Assembly (NCBI GenBank): GCA_041583495.1
Contig: JBFHFS010000005.1
Coordinates: forward strand, 62,001 to 126,000
Direction: 5' to 3'
Origin: JBFHFS01 sp041583495
GTDB lineage: Bacteria > Bacteroidota > Bacteroidia > Bacteroidales > Marinilabiliaceae
Length of the DNA: 64,000 nt
The notes under the pieces were generated by a model that had not been told where the DNA came from, ran no database searches, and saw only the letters and a list, made by a program, of their open reading frames with translations. Within the stretch, counting starts at the first letter, position 1; each line of letters starts with the position of its first letter. Both the position numbers and the translations under genes were made by a program. Below are positions 1-9,624 of the stretch, one piece after another.

Positions 1-2
1 CC

Positions 3-1391
3 TTCATTATCACACCCACCTTGATTAATGATCCAGGTGTCATGGCCCAGTTCCTGGATTTTGTTAAGACCAATAACATCCATTCCTTTCACTTCTTTCC
101 CAAAAAATTCAAATGGTCGCTCCTGGATATTGCCCCTGTGATAAGGGCAATTCTGCCATATAATCCCGTGTTGTTTCTTGACTCTTTTGAAAACCTTGGC
201 AATAACATGGATATTCTGCTGAACTTCTCCTTGGAGTTTCCGCAGGTAAATATCATTTTCACGAATGCGATGTGGCCTCACTATAAGAGTATATTCGAAT
301 TAATGGAGGCACGTCCAAATATCTGTATGGACACTTCTTTAATTCACACCTATCGCACCACTGAGCAAGTAATAGAGCGATTCGGAGCCGAGCGTCTCAT
401 TTTTGGTGCCGGGTACAAGTCAAACAACGGAGCCTCCATTGCCGCTCTGGCGCACGCAGAAATTAGCTCCCGGGATGCACAACTGATTGCACATAATAAT
501 CTGGAAGCCTTATTAAAAATCGAATCACCTCTTTCCGGGACCAAACTTGTTGCAGGGGACAAGTTTTGGCATCGTTTCCTACGACGAGAGCATTTAGGAC
601 TGGAGGTTATAGACGCACATACTCATCACACGCATGGTACTTTAGGTTGGGATGACCCTGAACCTACTGACATGGATGGATTCGTTAGACATTCCTTAAA
701 AAGCATGGACCAAATAGGTGTAAAAACCATGATCGTTGCTGAAACAGAAGTTTATCTTCCGGACTTAGAGGGGGGGATGACCTATATGGAAAAACATTTG
801 AGCCCTCATGGAAACCGTTTCCACGGGTACTTCCCCGCCATCGCATTCACTTCGGAGTATGCCGGAAAGATTATTCCCAGGCTGGACGAGTTCTTTTCAC
901 GCTCATATTACGTTGGATTTAAGACTCTTAATGACTACTGGAAAATCCCGGTCACCGATCCCTGTTTCATCCCCATGTGGGAATACGCTAACTCCCACAG
1001 GCTGCCCATTCTCCTTCACACCTGGGAAGGCAAATACGACGCCCCTGGAATGTTGAGGGACATCGCTCCTAGATATCCCAATGCCACCTTTATACTTGGT
1101 CACTCAGGGAGCAATGATCGACCCGATGCAGAGAAGTTGGTGCAGGAAAACCCGAATGTCTATCTGGAATGGTGCGGGAGCTTTGTAAATCCAACTGATT
1201 GGGGTGAAACATTGGAACGCCTCGGTAATCGTCGCCTTGTTTACGGCAGTGATGGCATATCCTGGGAGAAACAATGGGGACACAATCCCGTCTGGGAAAT
1301 GGGTCGTCTGCTTTCACTCGATGTGTCTGATGAAACCCTTATGCCAATTTTAGGGGATAATATGCGGTCTGTTCTGGCTAAGAAATGTTAA
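3..1391 (+). CDS. Tandem amidohydrolase-family protein (5' end outside window)
   Basis: The reading frame is open to the left edge, so the start lies upstream; the TTG at 21 is only an internal codon. The visible part holds the rear of one amidohydrolase-2-like TIM barrel (to about residue 170 counted from position 21) followed by a complete second one. The second keeps the metal-dependent hydrolase pattern: HTHH near its start, then LLHT, LGHSG and YGSDG. In the first, the matching places read LFLD, FTNA and FGAGY, so its metal ligands look lost. Relatives hydrolyse lactones, amides or decarboxylate small acids; the substrate here is unknown, and no signal peptide can be judged. Position at the edge of a glycan locus hints at a role in sugar acid or lactone processing, which is inference. 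The family call is firm, the activity is not. Confidence 0.8.
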   Translation, partial: FIITPTLINDPGVMAQFLDFVKTNNIHSFHFFPKKFKWSLLDIAPVIRAILPYNPVLFLDSFENLGNNMDILLNFSLEFPQVNIIFTNAMWPHYKSIFELMEARPNICMDTSLIHTYRTTEQVIERFGAERLIFGAGYKSNNGASIAALAHAEISSRDAQLIAHNNLEALLKIESPLSGTKLVAGDKFWHRFLRREHLGLEVIDAHTHHTHGTLGWDDPEPTDMDGFVRHSLKSMDQIGVKTMIVAETEVYLPDLEGGMTYMEKHLSPHGNRFHGYFPAIAFTSEYAGKIIPRLDEFFSRSYYVGFKTLNDYWKIPVTDPCFIPMWEYANSHRLPILLHTWEGKYDAPGMLRDIAPRYPNATFILGHSGSNDRPDAEKLVQENPNVYLEWCGSFVNPTDWGETLERLGNRRLVYGSDGISWEKQWGHNPVWEMGRLLSLDVSDETLMPILGDNMRSVLAKKC

Positions 1392-1583
1392 GACGATGAA
1401 ACATTTTATTCTTTTTCGATTTAAATCCGTTTTTGATTATGGTCCGGGGGCAAATTATCGGAAGGACAGGCGCTCATGCCAGATATCTGTTTTTGCCGAC
1501 CCGATATTTGTCGATGTTGAGGCTCTTTATTCAGTTACTGCAGAATAGAACTTGAGTAGGAAAGAAAATAAAAAGGATTAACA
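1392..1583 (+). pseudogene. Relic of a beta-helix protein C-terminus in the intergenic gap
   Basis: Positions 1487-1521 match 5344-5378, inside the GH141-like gene, at 31 of 35 bases. In the frame 1489-1548 this reads VFADPIFVDVEA before running to a stop, against VFADPKFVDAEN in the intact gene. The rest of the gap shows no recognisable coding sequence, apart from an AAGGA-like ribosome binding site shortly before the ATG at 1584. The simplest reading is the decayed tail of a second beta-helix gene, left by deletion or unequal recombination. Confidence 0.45.
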
Positions 1584-3089
1584 ATGAGTTTAGTACGAAT
1601 TTTAATGTTCCTGATTTTTGTAAGGGCTTCCCTCCAGGCGTCTGCCAAAGATGTGGAGCAATGGAGCGTTTTTGAGGTTAGTTTTAATGTGGAGAGTCGT
1701 ATAAACCCATTTACCGAAGTACAACTTAGCTCAATTTTTGTGCATGATTCATTGAAAATAAAAGTAAACGGATTTTACGATGGTGATAATATTTTCAGAA
1801 TTCGCTTTATGCCTCCCCAAGCTGGTGAATGGAGCTATGTTACAAAGAGTAATGTGGCCAGCCTGGATGATCGGAAAGGGAAGTTTAAATGTGTTGAACC
1901 TTCATCCATAAACCATGGATATGTTTGTGTAAGGGATACCTTTCATTTTGCCTATAAGGATGGGACCCCCTATCTCCCTTTAGGTACTACAGCATATGCC
2001 TGGCATTTGCAGGAGGACTCTCTGTGTAAACAAACCTTACAAAGCCTGAAAGAATCTCCCTTTAATAAGATTCGGATGTGTGTTTTTCCTAAGAAGTATC
2101 GGTGGATAATGAACGACCCTGCCATTTTTCCTTTCGAAAAGAAATCCAATGGGGAATGGGATTTTGAACGTTTCAATCCGACATATTTCCAAGAGCTTGA
2201 TAAGAATATTGACGCGCTTGCAGAAATGGGTATTGAAGTTGATTTGATTCTTTTTCACCCCTACGATTACTCATGGGGCTTTGATGAAATGGATTCCATA
2301 ACAGATATTCGATATCTTGACTATATTATTGCCCGGTTGGCTTCTTTCCGAAATGTTTGGTGGTCAATGGGCAACGAATATGACCTGATCAAATCGAAAA
2401 ATGATGATCGATGGGACAGTTACTTTAAGTTTATAAAGGCTAATGATCCTTATGGGCACTTGCTTTCCGTCCATAATGGCCCCCGCTGGTATAATCATTC
2501 CAAACCATGGATTACCCATTTGAGCTTGCAAACCAAAGAGCTTGAAAGTTTGGTGGAAGTCAGGGACAAATACCAAAAACCAGTATTAGTTGATGAGTGT
2601 GGATATGAAGGGAATCTCCCCTGGGAATGGGGCAATCTAACCGCCAAAGAGTTGGTCCATCGTTTCTGGGTGGGAATTAGCCGGGGCTGTTATGTGGCTG
2701 CTCACGGCGAAACTTTTTTGGATGACAATGACGTCTTGTGGTGGTCGAAGGGCGGTGTTTTAAAAGGGGAAAGCGTTGAGAGAATTAGGTTTATCAAAAA
2801 GATATCAGAATCTTTCCCTTTAGCAAAGCTCAACCCGGTTTCTAAAGGGTATTGGAGGAAAAGAGGGGGTTGTTGTGCCGGTGATGATTTCTATTTGTAT
2901 TACACCGGCAATACACAATCAAAATATATTGAAGTAGAACTTTCTGATAATTGTCTATATGATGTTGAAATTATTGACGCCTGGGACATGGTGGTTCGAA
3001 AATACGATGAAAAAATTTCAGGAAAGTGCAGGATAAATTTGCCGGAAAAGCCTTATCAGGTAATTATTTGCAGAAATATTAAAAAGTAA
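1584..3089 (+). CDS. DUF5060/DUF4038 glycoside hydrolase (GH140-like)
   Basis: Exported glycosidase of 501 residues. A signal peptide covers about residues 1-21. Residues 25-105 form a DUF5060 beta-sandwich, 115-400 a DUF4038 TIM barrel, and the C-terminal 90 residues a beta domain of DUF5605 type. Two acidic residues sit where retaining clan-A enzymes have them: Glu265 in SMGNEYD (acid/base) and Glu338 in VDECGYEG (nucleophile). DUF4038 includes the GH140 apiosidases, but many members have no assigned substrate, so I do not claim apiose. The start is supported by a purine-rich AAGGA stretch just upstream. The downstream neighbour is a GH141-like protein; together they resemble enzymes used against complex pectic side chains, though this alone does not prove the substrate. 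Confidence 0.82.
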   Translation: MSLVRILMFLIFVRASLQASAKDVEQWSVFEVSFNVESRINPFTEVQLSSIFVHDSLKIKVNGFYDGDNIFRIRFMPPQAGEWSYVTKSNVASLDDRKGKFKCVEPSSINHGYVCVRDTFHFAYKDGTPYLPLGTTAYAWHLQEDSLCKQTLQSLKESPFNKIRMCVFPKKYRWIMNDPAIFPFEKKSNGEWDFERFNPTYFQELDKNIDALAEMGIEVDLILFHPYDYSWGFDEMDSITDIRYLDYIIARLASFRNVWWSMGNEYDLIKSKNDDRWDSYFKFIKANDPYGHLLSVHNGPRWYNHSKPWITHLSLQTKELESLVEVRDKYQKPVLVDECGYEGNLPWEWGNLTAKELVHRFWVGISRGCYVAAHGETFLDDNDVLWWSKGGVLKGESVERIRFIKKISESFPLAKLNPVSKGYWRKRGGCCAGDDFYLYYTGNTQSKYIEVELSDNCLYDVEIIDAWDMVVRKYDEKISGKCRINLPEKPYQVIICRNIKK

Positions 3090-3386
3090 ATCAAAGAATG
3101 GCACGGATCTATAAACATCTTATTTATTGTCAGTTTTTTACCAGAAAGCACAAACAAAATGAAACAAACAATGTGGGAATACAGAAAGCTAACCTGGGGC
3201 AACTGTTTTAGGCCCTGATATTGGAGGGTTCAGGCATTGTGATTCAGGCTAATGAATTGCATGTAATCTCGTTATGATGAACCCGGCTTGAAAAAAGTGA
3301 AAATTTGACTTTGATGATCCAGAAGAATTGAAATAAAAATGAACCATAGAATAGTTGTCACCAATGTTGTTAATAATTCATAAACG
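3090..3386. other. Intergenic gap, 297 bp
   Basis: I see no open frame of note, no strong hairpin and no exact TAnnTTTG element. AT-rich sequence and several stop codons in all forward frames suggest a leader or a decayed segment. Confidence 0.4.
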
Positions 3387-5489
3387 ATGAAGCCAACCTA
3401 TTACATCCTATTATTTAAACTGCTTCTTTTCCTTCCTTCTGCAGGTACTGCTTTTGCAGGAGAATGGACCTTATATGTTTCGCCTCGTGGCGATAACCAG
3501 AATCCTGGGAACAATATTGAACAACCCTTAAAGGATATCCAGTTTGCACTGGATAAAATCCCGGATTTAAAAAAAGCCGGAATAGATTCTATTCAAATCC
3601 GATTGTTGGAAGGGGATTATTCTTTGATCTCCCCGTTGAGACTCCGGCCTGAGCATTCGGGAAGCCCAAGATCGCCTCTCATTATTTCTCCTCAACCGGG
3701 TGCCAAAGTGCTTATAAGCGGTGGTAGGAAGCTGGGAGGTTGGAAAAAACAAAGAAATGGCCTGTGGGCGGTTGATATCCCGGAAGTTGCTGCGGGGCAA
3801 TGGAGATTTCGACAGCTTTTCGTAAACGATAAATTGGGAACCAGAGCACGGAAGCCAAACAATGGTTTTTTAATTGTAAAAGGAATGCCCGATGGAACCC
3901 CAGGAACGGTTGGTTACCACACCGATTGCCAAAGGTTTGAATTTTCGAAGGGCGACATTGATCCCAAATGGTTAAATAGGGACGATGTGGAAGTCGTTGT
4001 TTATCACTTTTGGACCGATTCACATTTGCCGATCCAATCTATTGATGAGAAAACCAATATTGTAACTTTTAAACACAAGGCAGGCAAAGTTTTCACCGAT
4101 GATTTTTCTGAAAATGGTGCCCGATATATTGTCGAAAATGTTTTTGAGGAGCTGGATGTTCCCGGTGAATGGTATCTGGATGTCAAAAAGGGAAGATGTT
4201 ACTATTTCCCGTTTCCTGAAGAAGAAATTGGAACAACTAGTTTTTATGCACCAGTTGCCCCTCAACTAGTCTCTATTAAAGGAAATCCTGAAGATGCGCA
4301 ATGGGTTAGAAATATTCGCTTTGAAAACCTGGAGTTTAGCTATACCAATTGGGAATTGCCCGAAGGAAATTCCAACGACAGGCAAGGCTCAGCAAGTGTG
4401 CCAGCGGCCGTTTCCCTGACTGGGGTACAAGATTGTGGCTTCTCACAGTGCACCTTTACCAACCTGGGAACATGGGGTTTCGAGTTGAATGAAGGCTGCG
4501 CGAACAATACCTTTTCTCACAATGAGATCGGTCATATTGCCGCAGGTGGTTTTCGGGTAAATGGCGGCACCTATACCGATCATCCATTCCTGAGGACAAA
4601 AAATAATAAAATGACTGATAACCATATTCACCATTATGGGGAAGTCTACCCCTCTGCCGTTGGGGTTTTGTTGCAAAATACCGAAGGAAACCTGGTGGGG
4701 CACAACTTAATTCATGATGGATATTACACGGGTATTTCCGTTGGGTGGCAGTGGGGTTACCAACGAAGCATTAGTCGAGATAACATATTGGAATTCAACT
4801 ATATTTACAATATCGGGCAAGGTTTGCTTTCCGATATGGGCGCCATATATACCTTGGGTTTGTCTCCTGGTACCGTTATTCGCAATAACTTGATCCATGA
4901 TGTGGATGCCAACCATTACGGTGGATGGGGAATTTACCACGACGAAGGGTCATCGCACATCCTGGTGGAAAACAACATCGTTTACAATACTAAATTTGCT
5001 CCTTTGAATATTCATTTCTGTAAAGAAGTGACTGTTAGGAACAACATCTTTGCCTTGGGGAAGCTCCAACAAATCAGCCGTGGCAGATCTGAACCACACA
5101 AAAGTGTTTTCTTCGAGCAGAATATTATCTACTGGAAAGAAGGAAAATTGTTCGATGGCAAATGGGACGACTACCTCCATCCGTTTTATTTTCATCCAAA
5201 AAATGAAGGTGGGGTCAGGGAAGTGAGTGAAACATTCGATGCGGATTTCAATCTTTATTTTAATCCTGAAAAATCCTTGGATGAAATTGATTTTAATGGA
5301 AAAAACTGGGATGAATGGAACAACATGGGCAAAGACCTCCATGCTGTTTTTGCCGACCCGAAATTTGTCGATGCCGAAAACTTCGACTTTAGGTTGCACC
5401 CGGATTCCCCTGCATTTGGCTTGGGCTTCAGTCCTATTGACCTGTCAGAAGTTGGGCCAAGGGGGAAAACAGGTGCCCGCTGTATGTGA
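3387..5489 (+). CDS. Right-handed parallel beta-helix protein, GH141-like
   Basis: Secreted protein of 700 residues with a signal peptide ending near residue 24. It opens with YVSPRGDNQNPG and a segment on filling in a repetitive helix (ISGGRKLGGWK, then an inserted beta domain around residues 130-300), followed by parallel beta-helix coils about 310-600 with repeated N-x-I/F-x-x-N patterns. The overall plan, including the ISGG-x-x-x-GWK junction and the inserted domain, is that of GH141, whose characterised members are an alpha-L-fucosidase from a rhamnogalacturonan-II locus and a xylanase. Assignment rests on recalled family layout rather than on identified catalytic residues; GH120 or an uncharacterised beta-helix family is the alternative. 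The locus contains many fucosidase families, which fits. Confidence 0.65.
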   Translation: MKPTYYILLFKLLLFLPSAGTAFAGEWTLYVSPRGDNQNPGNNIEQPLKDIQFALDKIPDLKKAGIDSIQIRLLEGDYSLISPLRLRPEHSGSPRSPLIISPQPGAKVLISGGRKLGGWKKQRNGLWAVDIPEVAAGQWRFRQLFVNDKLGTRARKPNNGFLIVKGMPDGTPGTVGYHTDCQRFEFSKGDIDPKWLNRDDVEVVVYHFWTDSHLPIQSIDEKTNIVTFKHKAGKVFTDDFSENGARYIVENVFEELDVPGEWYLDVKKGRCYYFPFPEEEIGTTSFYAPVAPQLVSIKGNPEDAQWVRNIRFENLEFSYTNWELPEGNSNDRQGSASVPAAVSLTGVQDCGFSQCTFTNLGTWGFELNEGCANNTFSHNEIGHIAAGGFRVNGGTYTDHPFLRTKNNKMTDNHIHHYGEVYPSAVGVLLQNTEGNLVGHNLIHDGYYTGISVGWQWGYQRSISRDNILEFNYIYNIGQGLLSDMGAIYTLGLSPGTVIRNNLIHDVDANHYGGWGIYHDEGSSHILVENNIVYNTKFAPLNIHFCKEVTVRNNIFALGKLQQISRGRSEPHKSVFFEQNIIYWKEGKLFDGKWDDYLHPFYFHPKNEGGVREVSETFDADFNLYFNPEKSLDEIDFNGKNWDEWNNMGKDLHAVFADPKFVDAENFDFRLHPDSPAFGLGFSPIDLSEVGPRGKTGARCM

Positions 5490-5534
5490 TGTTATTTTTT
5501 AATGTGCAACCAGAAAAATTTAAATGAAGATATT

Positions 5535-7313
5535 ATGAAACGAGTGTGTCCTTTATTGATGTGTTTTCTCATTCTTACGTATTATAGCGGAGCCCAAAAA
5601 ACCGAAATAAAAAATGATACTTATTGGAACTCAACCAGTATGTTCAATACTTATTGGCTTCCGGTTGATCCCAATGCACACATCGATTACATCGATCTGG
5701 ATGGCGATGGAGACCCTGACGTGTTGAAAACAATGACCCCAAACGGCTTCCCCATCCAATGGATTGATGATGATGACGACATGAAAAAAGGGGATTTACA
5801 AGGCGATATTGACAGCGATTGCCTGATGGTAGACCGAAACCATGATGGTGAGTATGCAAGTTATGGCGATGTTGTGGTCGACTGGGTGGACAACGATGGG
5901 GATGGCGCGGCCGATATGCAAATTTATGGCGACTATGCCCGCGAGGATCAGAAAGAGGCTTCATGGGGGCCCGGTCACCTGATGATCAATATAGACACAG
6001 ACCATGATCATATCATGAATTACATCGACTGGAATACCTTTCATCTGCGTGGCTGGATTCACGACGGACAGGCCGATTTCTATGAAGATTATCAGGGGAA
6101 AAGCCTGTTCCTGAAAATCCATACCTCACCTGAAAAGATGAATGACCCTCGTTTGAACTGGGAAAACCCGTTCCTTTTTTATGACCCCGATAATGATGGT
6201 TTGACCGAATATGCCATTCGCGTAATTGACAACCCTGTTCGAGGCGAGCCGGGCGATGAGTACCTGACCCTGCTTACCGGTAAGGTTAGTTGGATATCTA
6301 TGGCTTATGACCTTGATAATGACAACGGGCCGGGAAGTGAGTTCGACTTCGACATGACTGTAAGTTTTCGTGGTGAAGGCTTTAACTATATGGACCAGGT
6401 ACATTCTTTCCCCAAAATGAGGGGGCTGCCACAAAGTGACCAATATTTTATGGATCCGCGGGTTCGTCAGTTGAAAGAGTTGATTTACCCTGACCACGGA
6501 TCCATCCATGACCTGATCTTTAACCGAGGCCAATGGGATGAAGTCTATTTTGCTTATGATGAGGATGATGATTGTAAGCGCTGGGAGCGGGTAGAATTAT
6601 ATGACCCGCTGAATCCCTATAAAACAGGGAAACGGAATGGGGGCCTCGACAATAACGCGCAAGCTGACGCCGTTGGCAACCGCGCCGAATGGGACCTGGA
6701 CAATTCGGGCAGGGGCAAGCTGTATGTAGCCAAGTTTGATGGCAGGATTCACTTACTGGGTGCTGAATTGGGATTTTGGCGAATCGACCAGAATGCCTAC
6801 TATTTTCACGGAATGGGTGGCCTTTATGATGGTTACGGACCGGAGCGGCTTTCCAGAGATGTGGAATCCCCTTTTCCTCTGGTTAAATATACCGACACCA
6901 ACAACAATGGCTTTTTTGACACTTTCGAATACGACCTCGATGGGGACACTATTTTCGAGGAGGTGGTTTCACTCAAAGATTTGGGAATTGATGACCAGTG
7001 CGCGGTCCATGAATTCAGCAAGATGGAATATGACGACTTGACTGCACTGAAAACAGGGGTTGCAAAAGAGATGTGGCAAAAGGCTATGGATGCTGTGGCT
7101 GTCGCCAAAGAAGCAGGAATAGACACAAATTGGTATGCTATGCTGATGTCTCCAAAATCAACCAGGCAGAAATACCACAATGGTTATTGGTTGCAATTCT
7201 ATCTGTACAGGGATATGGTGGATACTGCCAAACGGGAAGGAAATACCAGGCAGGTAAAAGCATTGACCAAAGCCTACTATTCAGGGAATTGGAAAGGACT
7301 TAAGCTCTGGTAA
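5535..7313 (+). CDS. Secreted protein of unknown function, rich in DxDxDG calcium-type motifs
   Basis: The frame opens at 5502, but the ATG at 5535 gives a clean signal peptide (MKRVCPLLMCFL, cleavage near SGAQ) and is preferred. The mature protein of about 570 residues carries many acidic loops of calcium-binding type: DLDGDGDPD, DNDGDGAAD, DPDNDGLTE, DTNNNGFFD and DLDGDTIFE, spread through the N-terminal half and again near residue 470. Aromatic residues are abundant between them. The C-terminal 110 residues look helical and lack such motifs. These loops resemble VCBS/FG-GAP or thrombospondin-3 repeats, but spacing is irregular and no known enzyme signature is seen. It lies between a GH141-like and a GH29 gene. 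It could bind glycans or be an unclassified hydrolase or lyase; no function is claimed. Confidence 0.75.
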   Translation: MKRVCPLLMCFLILTYYSGAQKTEIKNDTYWNSTSMFNTYWLPVDPNAHIDYIDLDGDGDPDVLKTMTPNGFPIQWIDDDDDMKKGDLQGDIDSDCLMVDRNHDGEYASYGDVVVDWVDNDGDGAADMQIYGDYAREDQKEASWGPGHLMINIDTDHDHIMNYIDWNTFHLRGWIHDGQADFYEDYQGKSLFLKIHTSPEKMNDPRLNWENPFLFYDPDNDGLTEYAIRVIDNPVRGEPGDEYLTLLTGKVSWISMAYDLDNDNGPGSEFDFDMTVSFRGEGFNYMDQVHSFPKMRGLPQSDQYFMDPRVRQLKELIYPDHGSIHDLIFNRGQWDEVYFAYDEDDDCKRWERVELYDPLNPYKTGKRNGGLDNNAQADAVGNRAEWDLDNSGRGKLYVAKFDGRIHLLGAELGFWRIDQNAYYFHGMGGLYDGYGPERLSRDVESPFPLVKYTDTNNNGFFDTFEYDLDGDTIFEEVVSLKDLGIDDQCAVHEFSKMEYDDLTALKTGVAKEMWQKAMDAVAVAKEAGIDTNWYAMLMSPKSTRQKYHNGYWLQFYLYRDMVDTAKREGNTRQVKALTKAYYSGNWKGLKLW

Positions 7314-7471
7314 GTAGTGTTATTGTGGAAAAATGAGGATCTAGTAATTAAATAAATATGCTATGCGCTGAACACATCAATTGAATGGGATTTTGCTCAG
7401 GAAGTTATGCTGAGCAGTAAGGAGATGTTTAATCCGCATCGGATAAAAGGGTATTTAAAAAGATAAAACAT

Positions 7472-9589
7472 TTGAACATGAAAAATTTTTTTACAAGAGT
7501 TGAAATATGCTCTTTATTTATTTTGGCAATCATCTTTGCCGCATGCAATTCAGTGCCTCCTCCCGAGCCCTTTTTGCCAGTACCCTCTGAACGGCAATTG
7601 GCATGGCATGAAATGGAGTTTTATGCTTTTGTGCATTTTAATATGAATACTTTCTCAAACAAGGAGTGGGGATTTGGTGATGAAAATCCTTCGCTGTTTA
7701 ATCCGACCGAACTTAACTGCCGACAATGGGCAAAGGTTTGTAAAGAGGCAGGAATGAAGGGCATTATCCTCACAGCCAAACATCATGATGGTTTTTGCTT
7801 ATGGCCATCAGAATTTACTGAACATTCAGTTAAAAACGCTCCCTGGAAAAACGGAAATGGAGATGTGGTAAGAGAATTGTCCGATGCTTGCCAGGAGTAC
7901 GGACTTAAAATGGGAATTTACCTTTCACCATGGGACCGAAATCATGCTGATTACGGAAAACCTGAATACATTACTTATTTCAGGAACCAATTGCGTGAAC
8001 TGTTAACGAACTACGGGGAAATTTTTGAAGTGTGGTTTGATGGTGCCAATGGAGGAACAGGCTACTACGGAGGTGCCAATGAAGAGCGTAAAATTGACAA
8101 TAAAATTTATTACGATTGGTCCAATACATGGAAGATTGTACGGGAACTTCAGCCCAATGCCGTTATGTTCAGCGATGGGGGACCTGATGTTCGTTGGGTT
8201 GGGAACGAGTCAGGCTGGGCAAGACCTACCAACTGGAGTACGCTGAATCGCGATGACTTTGCGCCAGGGGTTGTGCCGGATATCGAATTTCTGAGGCAGG
8301 GACAGGAAGACGGAACGCACTGGTTGCCCGCCGAGGTGGATGTTTCCATCCGCCCCGGGTGGTATTACCATGAATCGGAAGATCATAGAGTTAAAACGTT
8401 GCCTGATTTGCTGGATATCTATTACAATTCTATTGGAAGAAATGCTTCTTTCCTGCTAAACCTGCCGGTAGACAGAAGAGGGTTGGTTCACGAAAAAGAT
8501 GTTGAACAATTGCATAAATTACGTCAGGCTGTGGATGCTGATTTCGCGGAAGATCTCGCAAAGGGAGCAAAAGTGGTTGCCTCAAATACAAGGGGGAAAG
8601 GTTCAAGGTACCAGGCATCCAATGTAACCGACGGGGATTCGGATTCATACTGGTGTACCGATGATGATGTGGTAACAGGATCGCTGGAAATCTTCTTTGA
8701 CGATCTCACCGAACTAAACCGGTTCCTTGTGCAGGAAGATATCCGCTATGGGCAGCGGGTCCGGGAATTTAAGCTGGAAGCTTCTGTGGATGGCGAGTGG
8801 ATTCCTGTTGTCAATGAAACCACTATTGGCAGAAAACGGATTTTACGGTTCCCAAATATAAAAACCCATGGTTTGAGATTTACAGTGGTTGACTCCAAAG
8901 CCTGCCCTGTAATCTCCAATATTGAAGTTTATAAAGCGCCTAAAGTTTTGATTGAACCGGATATCAGGAGGAACAAAAACGGTATTGTAACCATTCAATC
9001 GTTTGATACCGGCTTGGAAATTTATTATACCCTGGATGGGGCCAAGCCTGGATTAAACTCACCTAAATATTCCGGTCCCTTTGAGTTGAATAAAAAAGCT
9101 ATTGTTACAGCAATGGCTTACGACCGTGGAGAGGGAAAAGAAAGCGAACCATCAACCAGGGAATTCGATAGAGTCAAAGCCAATTGGAAAGTCGTTGGTA
9201 AAACGGTCCAGCCCGAAAATATCAATAATATTTTTGATGATGACCAGACTACTTCCTGGCGTTCATCACTGGACAAACAGTCTGATTTGATTATTGACCT
9301 GGGAACTGTGGTTGATCTGGAAGGATTTAAATACCTGCCTGAACAAGGCAGACGTGATCCGGGGATTATTTCAGACTACCGTTTTTATGTGAGCATGGAT
9401 GGGAAGAATTGGGGCAACCCGGTTTCAGTAGGCGAATTTTCTAATATAAAAAACAGCCCGGTCTTGCAGATCAAAAAATTCAAAGCCAGACGAGGCCGGT
9501 ATATTAAATTCAGTGCTCTAAATTCAGTGTCGGAAGAGGGTAACATCGGAATGGCTGAATTTGATATTATCACCAAAAGCAATAATTAA
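7472..9589 (+). CDS. GH29 alpha-L-fucosidase-like lipoprotein with two CBM32-type domains
   Basis: Lipoprotein of 705 residues: the lipobox is FAAC with Cys25. The GH29 TIM barrel spans about 40-360, with AKHHDGF at 102-108 and the nucleophile Asp190 in VWFDG. Behind it come an F5/8-type C (discoidin, CBM32-like) domain at about 370-490, a chitobiase-C-like segment at 500-560 (IYYTLDGAKP) and a second discoidin domain at 570-700. This order is usual for the GH29 subgroup that acts on branched or linkage-specific fucosides, but GH29 also includes alpha-L-galactosidases, so the sugar is not certain. The lipid anchor and two binding domains suggest a surface enzyme working on polymer or large oligosaccharide. 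It is followed within 10 bp by the next reading frame. Confidence 0.9.
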   Translation: MNMKNFFTRVEICSLFILAIIFAACNSVPPPEPFLPVPSERQLAWHEMEFYAFVHFNMNTFSNKEWGFGDENPSLFNPTELNCRQWAKVCKEAGMKGIILTAKHHDGFCLWPSEFTEHSVKNAPWKNGNGDVVRELSDACQEYGLKMGIYLSPWDRNHADYGKPEYITYFRNQLRELLTNYGEIFEVWFDGANGGTGYYGGANEERKIDNKIYYDWSNTWKIVRELQPNAVMFSDGGPDVRWVGNESGWARPTNWSTLNRDDFAPGVVPDIEFLRQGQEDGTHWLPAEVDVSIRPGWYYHESEDHRVKTLPDLLDIYYNSIGRNASFLLNLPVDRRGLVHEKDVEQLHKLRQAVDADFAEDLAKGAKVVASNTRGKGSRYQASNVTDGDSDSYWCTDDDVVTGSLEIFFDDLTELNRFLVQEDIRYGQRVREFKLEASVDGEWIPVVNETTIGRKRILRFPNIKTHGLRFTVVDSKACPVISNIEVYKAPKVLIEPDIRRNKNGIVTIQSFDTGLEIYYTLDGAKPGLNSPKYSGPFELNKKAIVTAMAYDRGEGKESEPSTREFDRVKANWKVVGKTVQPENINNIFDDDQTTSWRSSLDKQSDLIIDLGTVVDLEGFKYLPEQGRRDPGIISDYRFYVSMDGKNWGNPVSVGEFSNIKNSPVLQIKKFKARRGRYIKFSALNSVSEEGNIGMAEFDIITKSNN

Positions 9590-9624
9590 AAAAATGTTTG
9601 AACAGTAATGGATTTATACCAATA

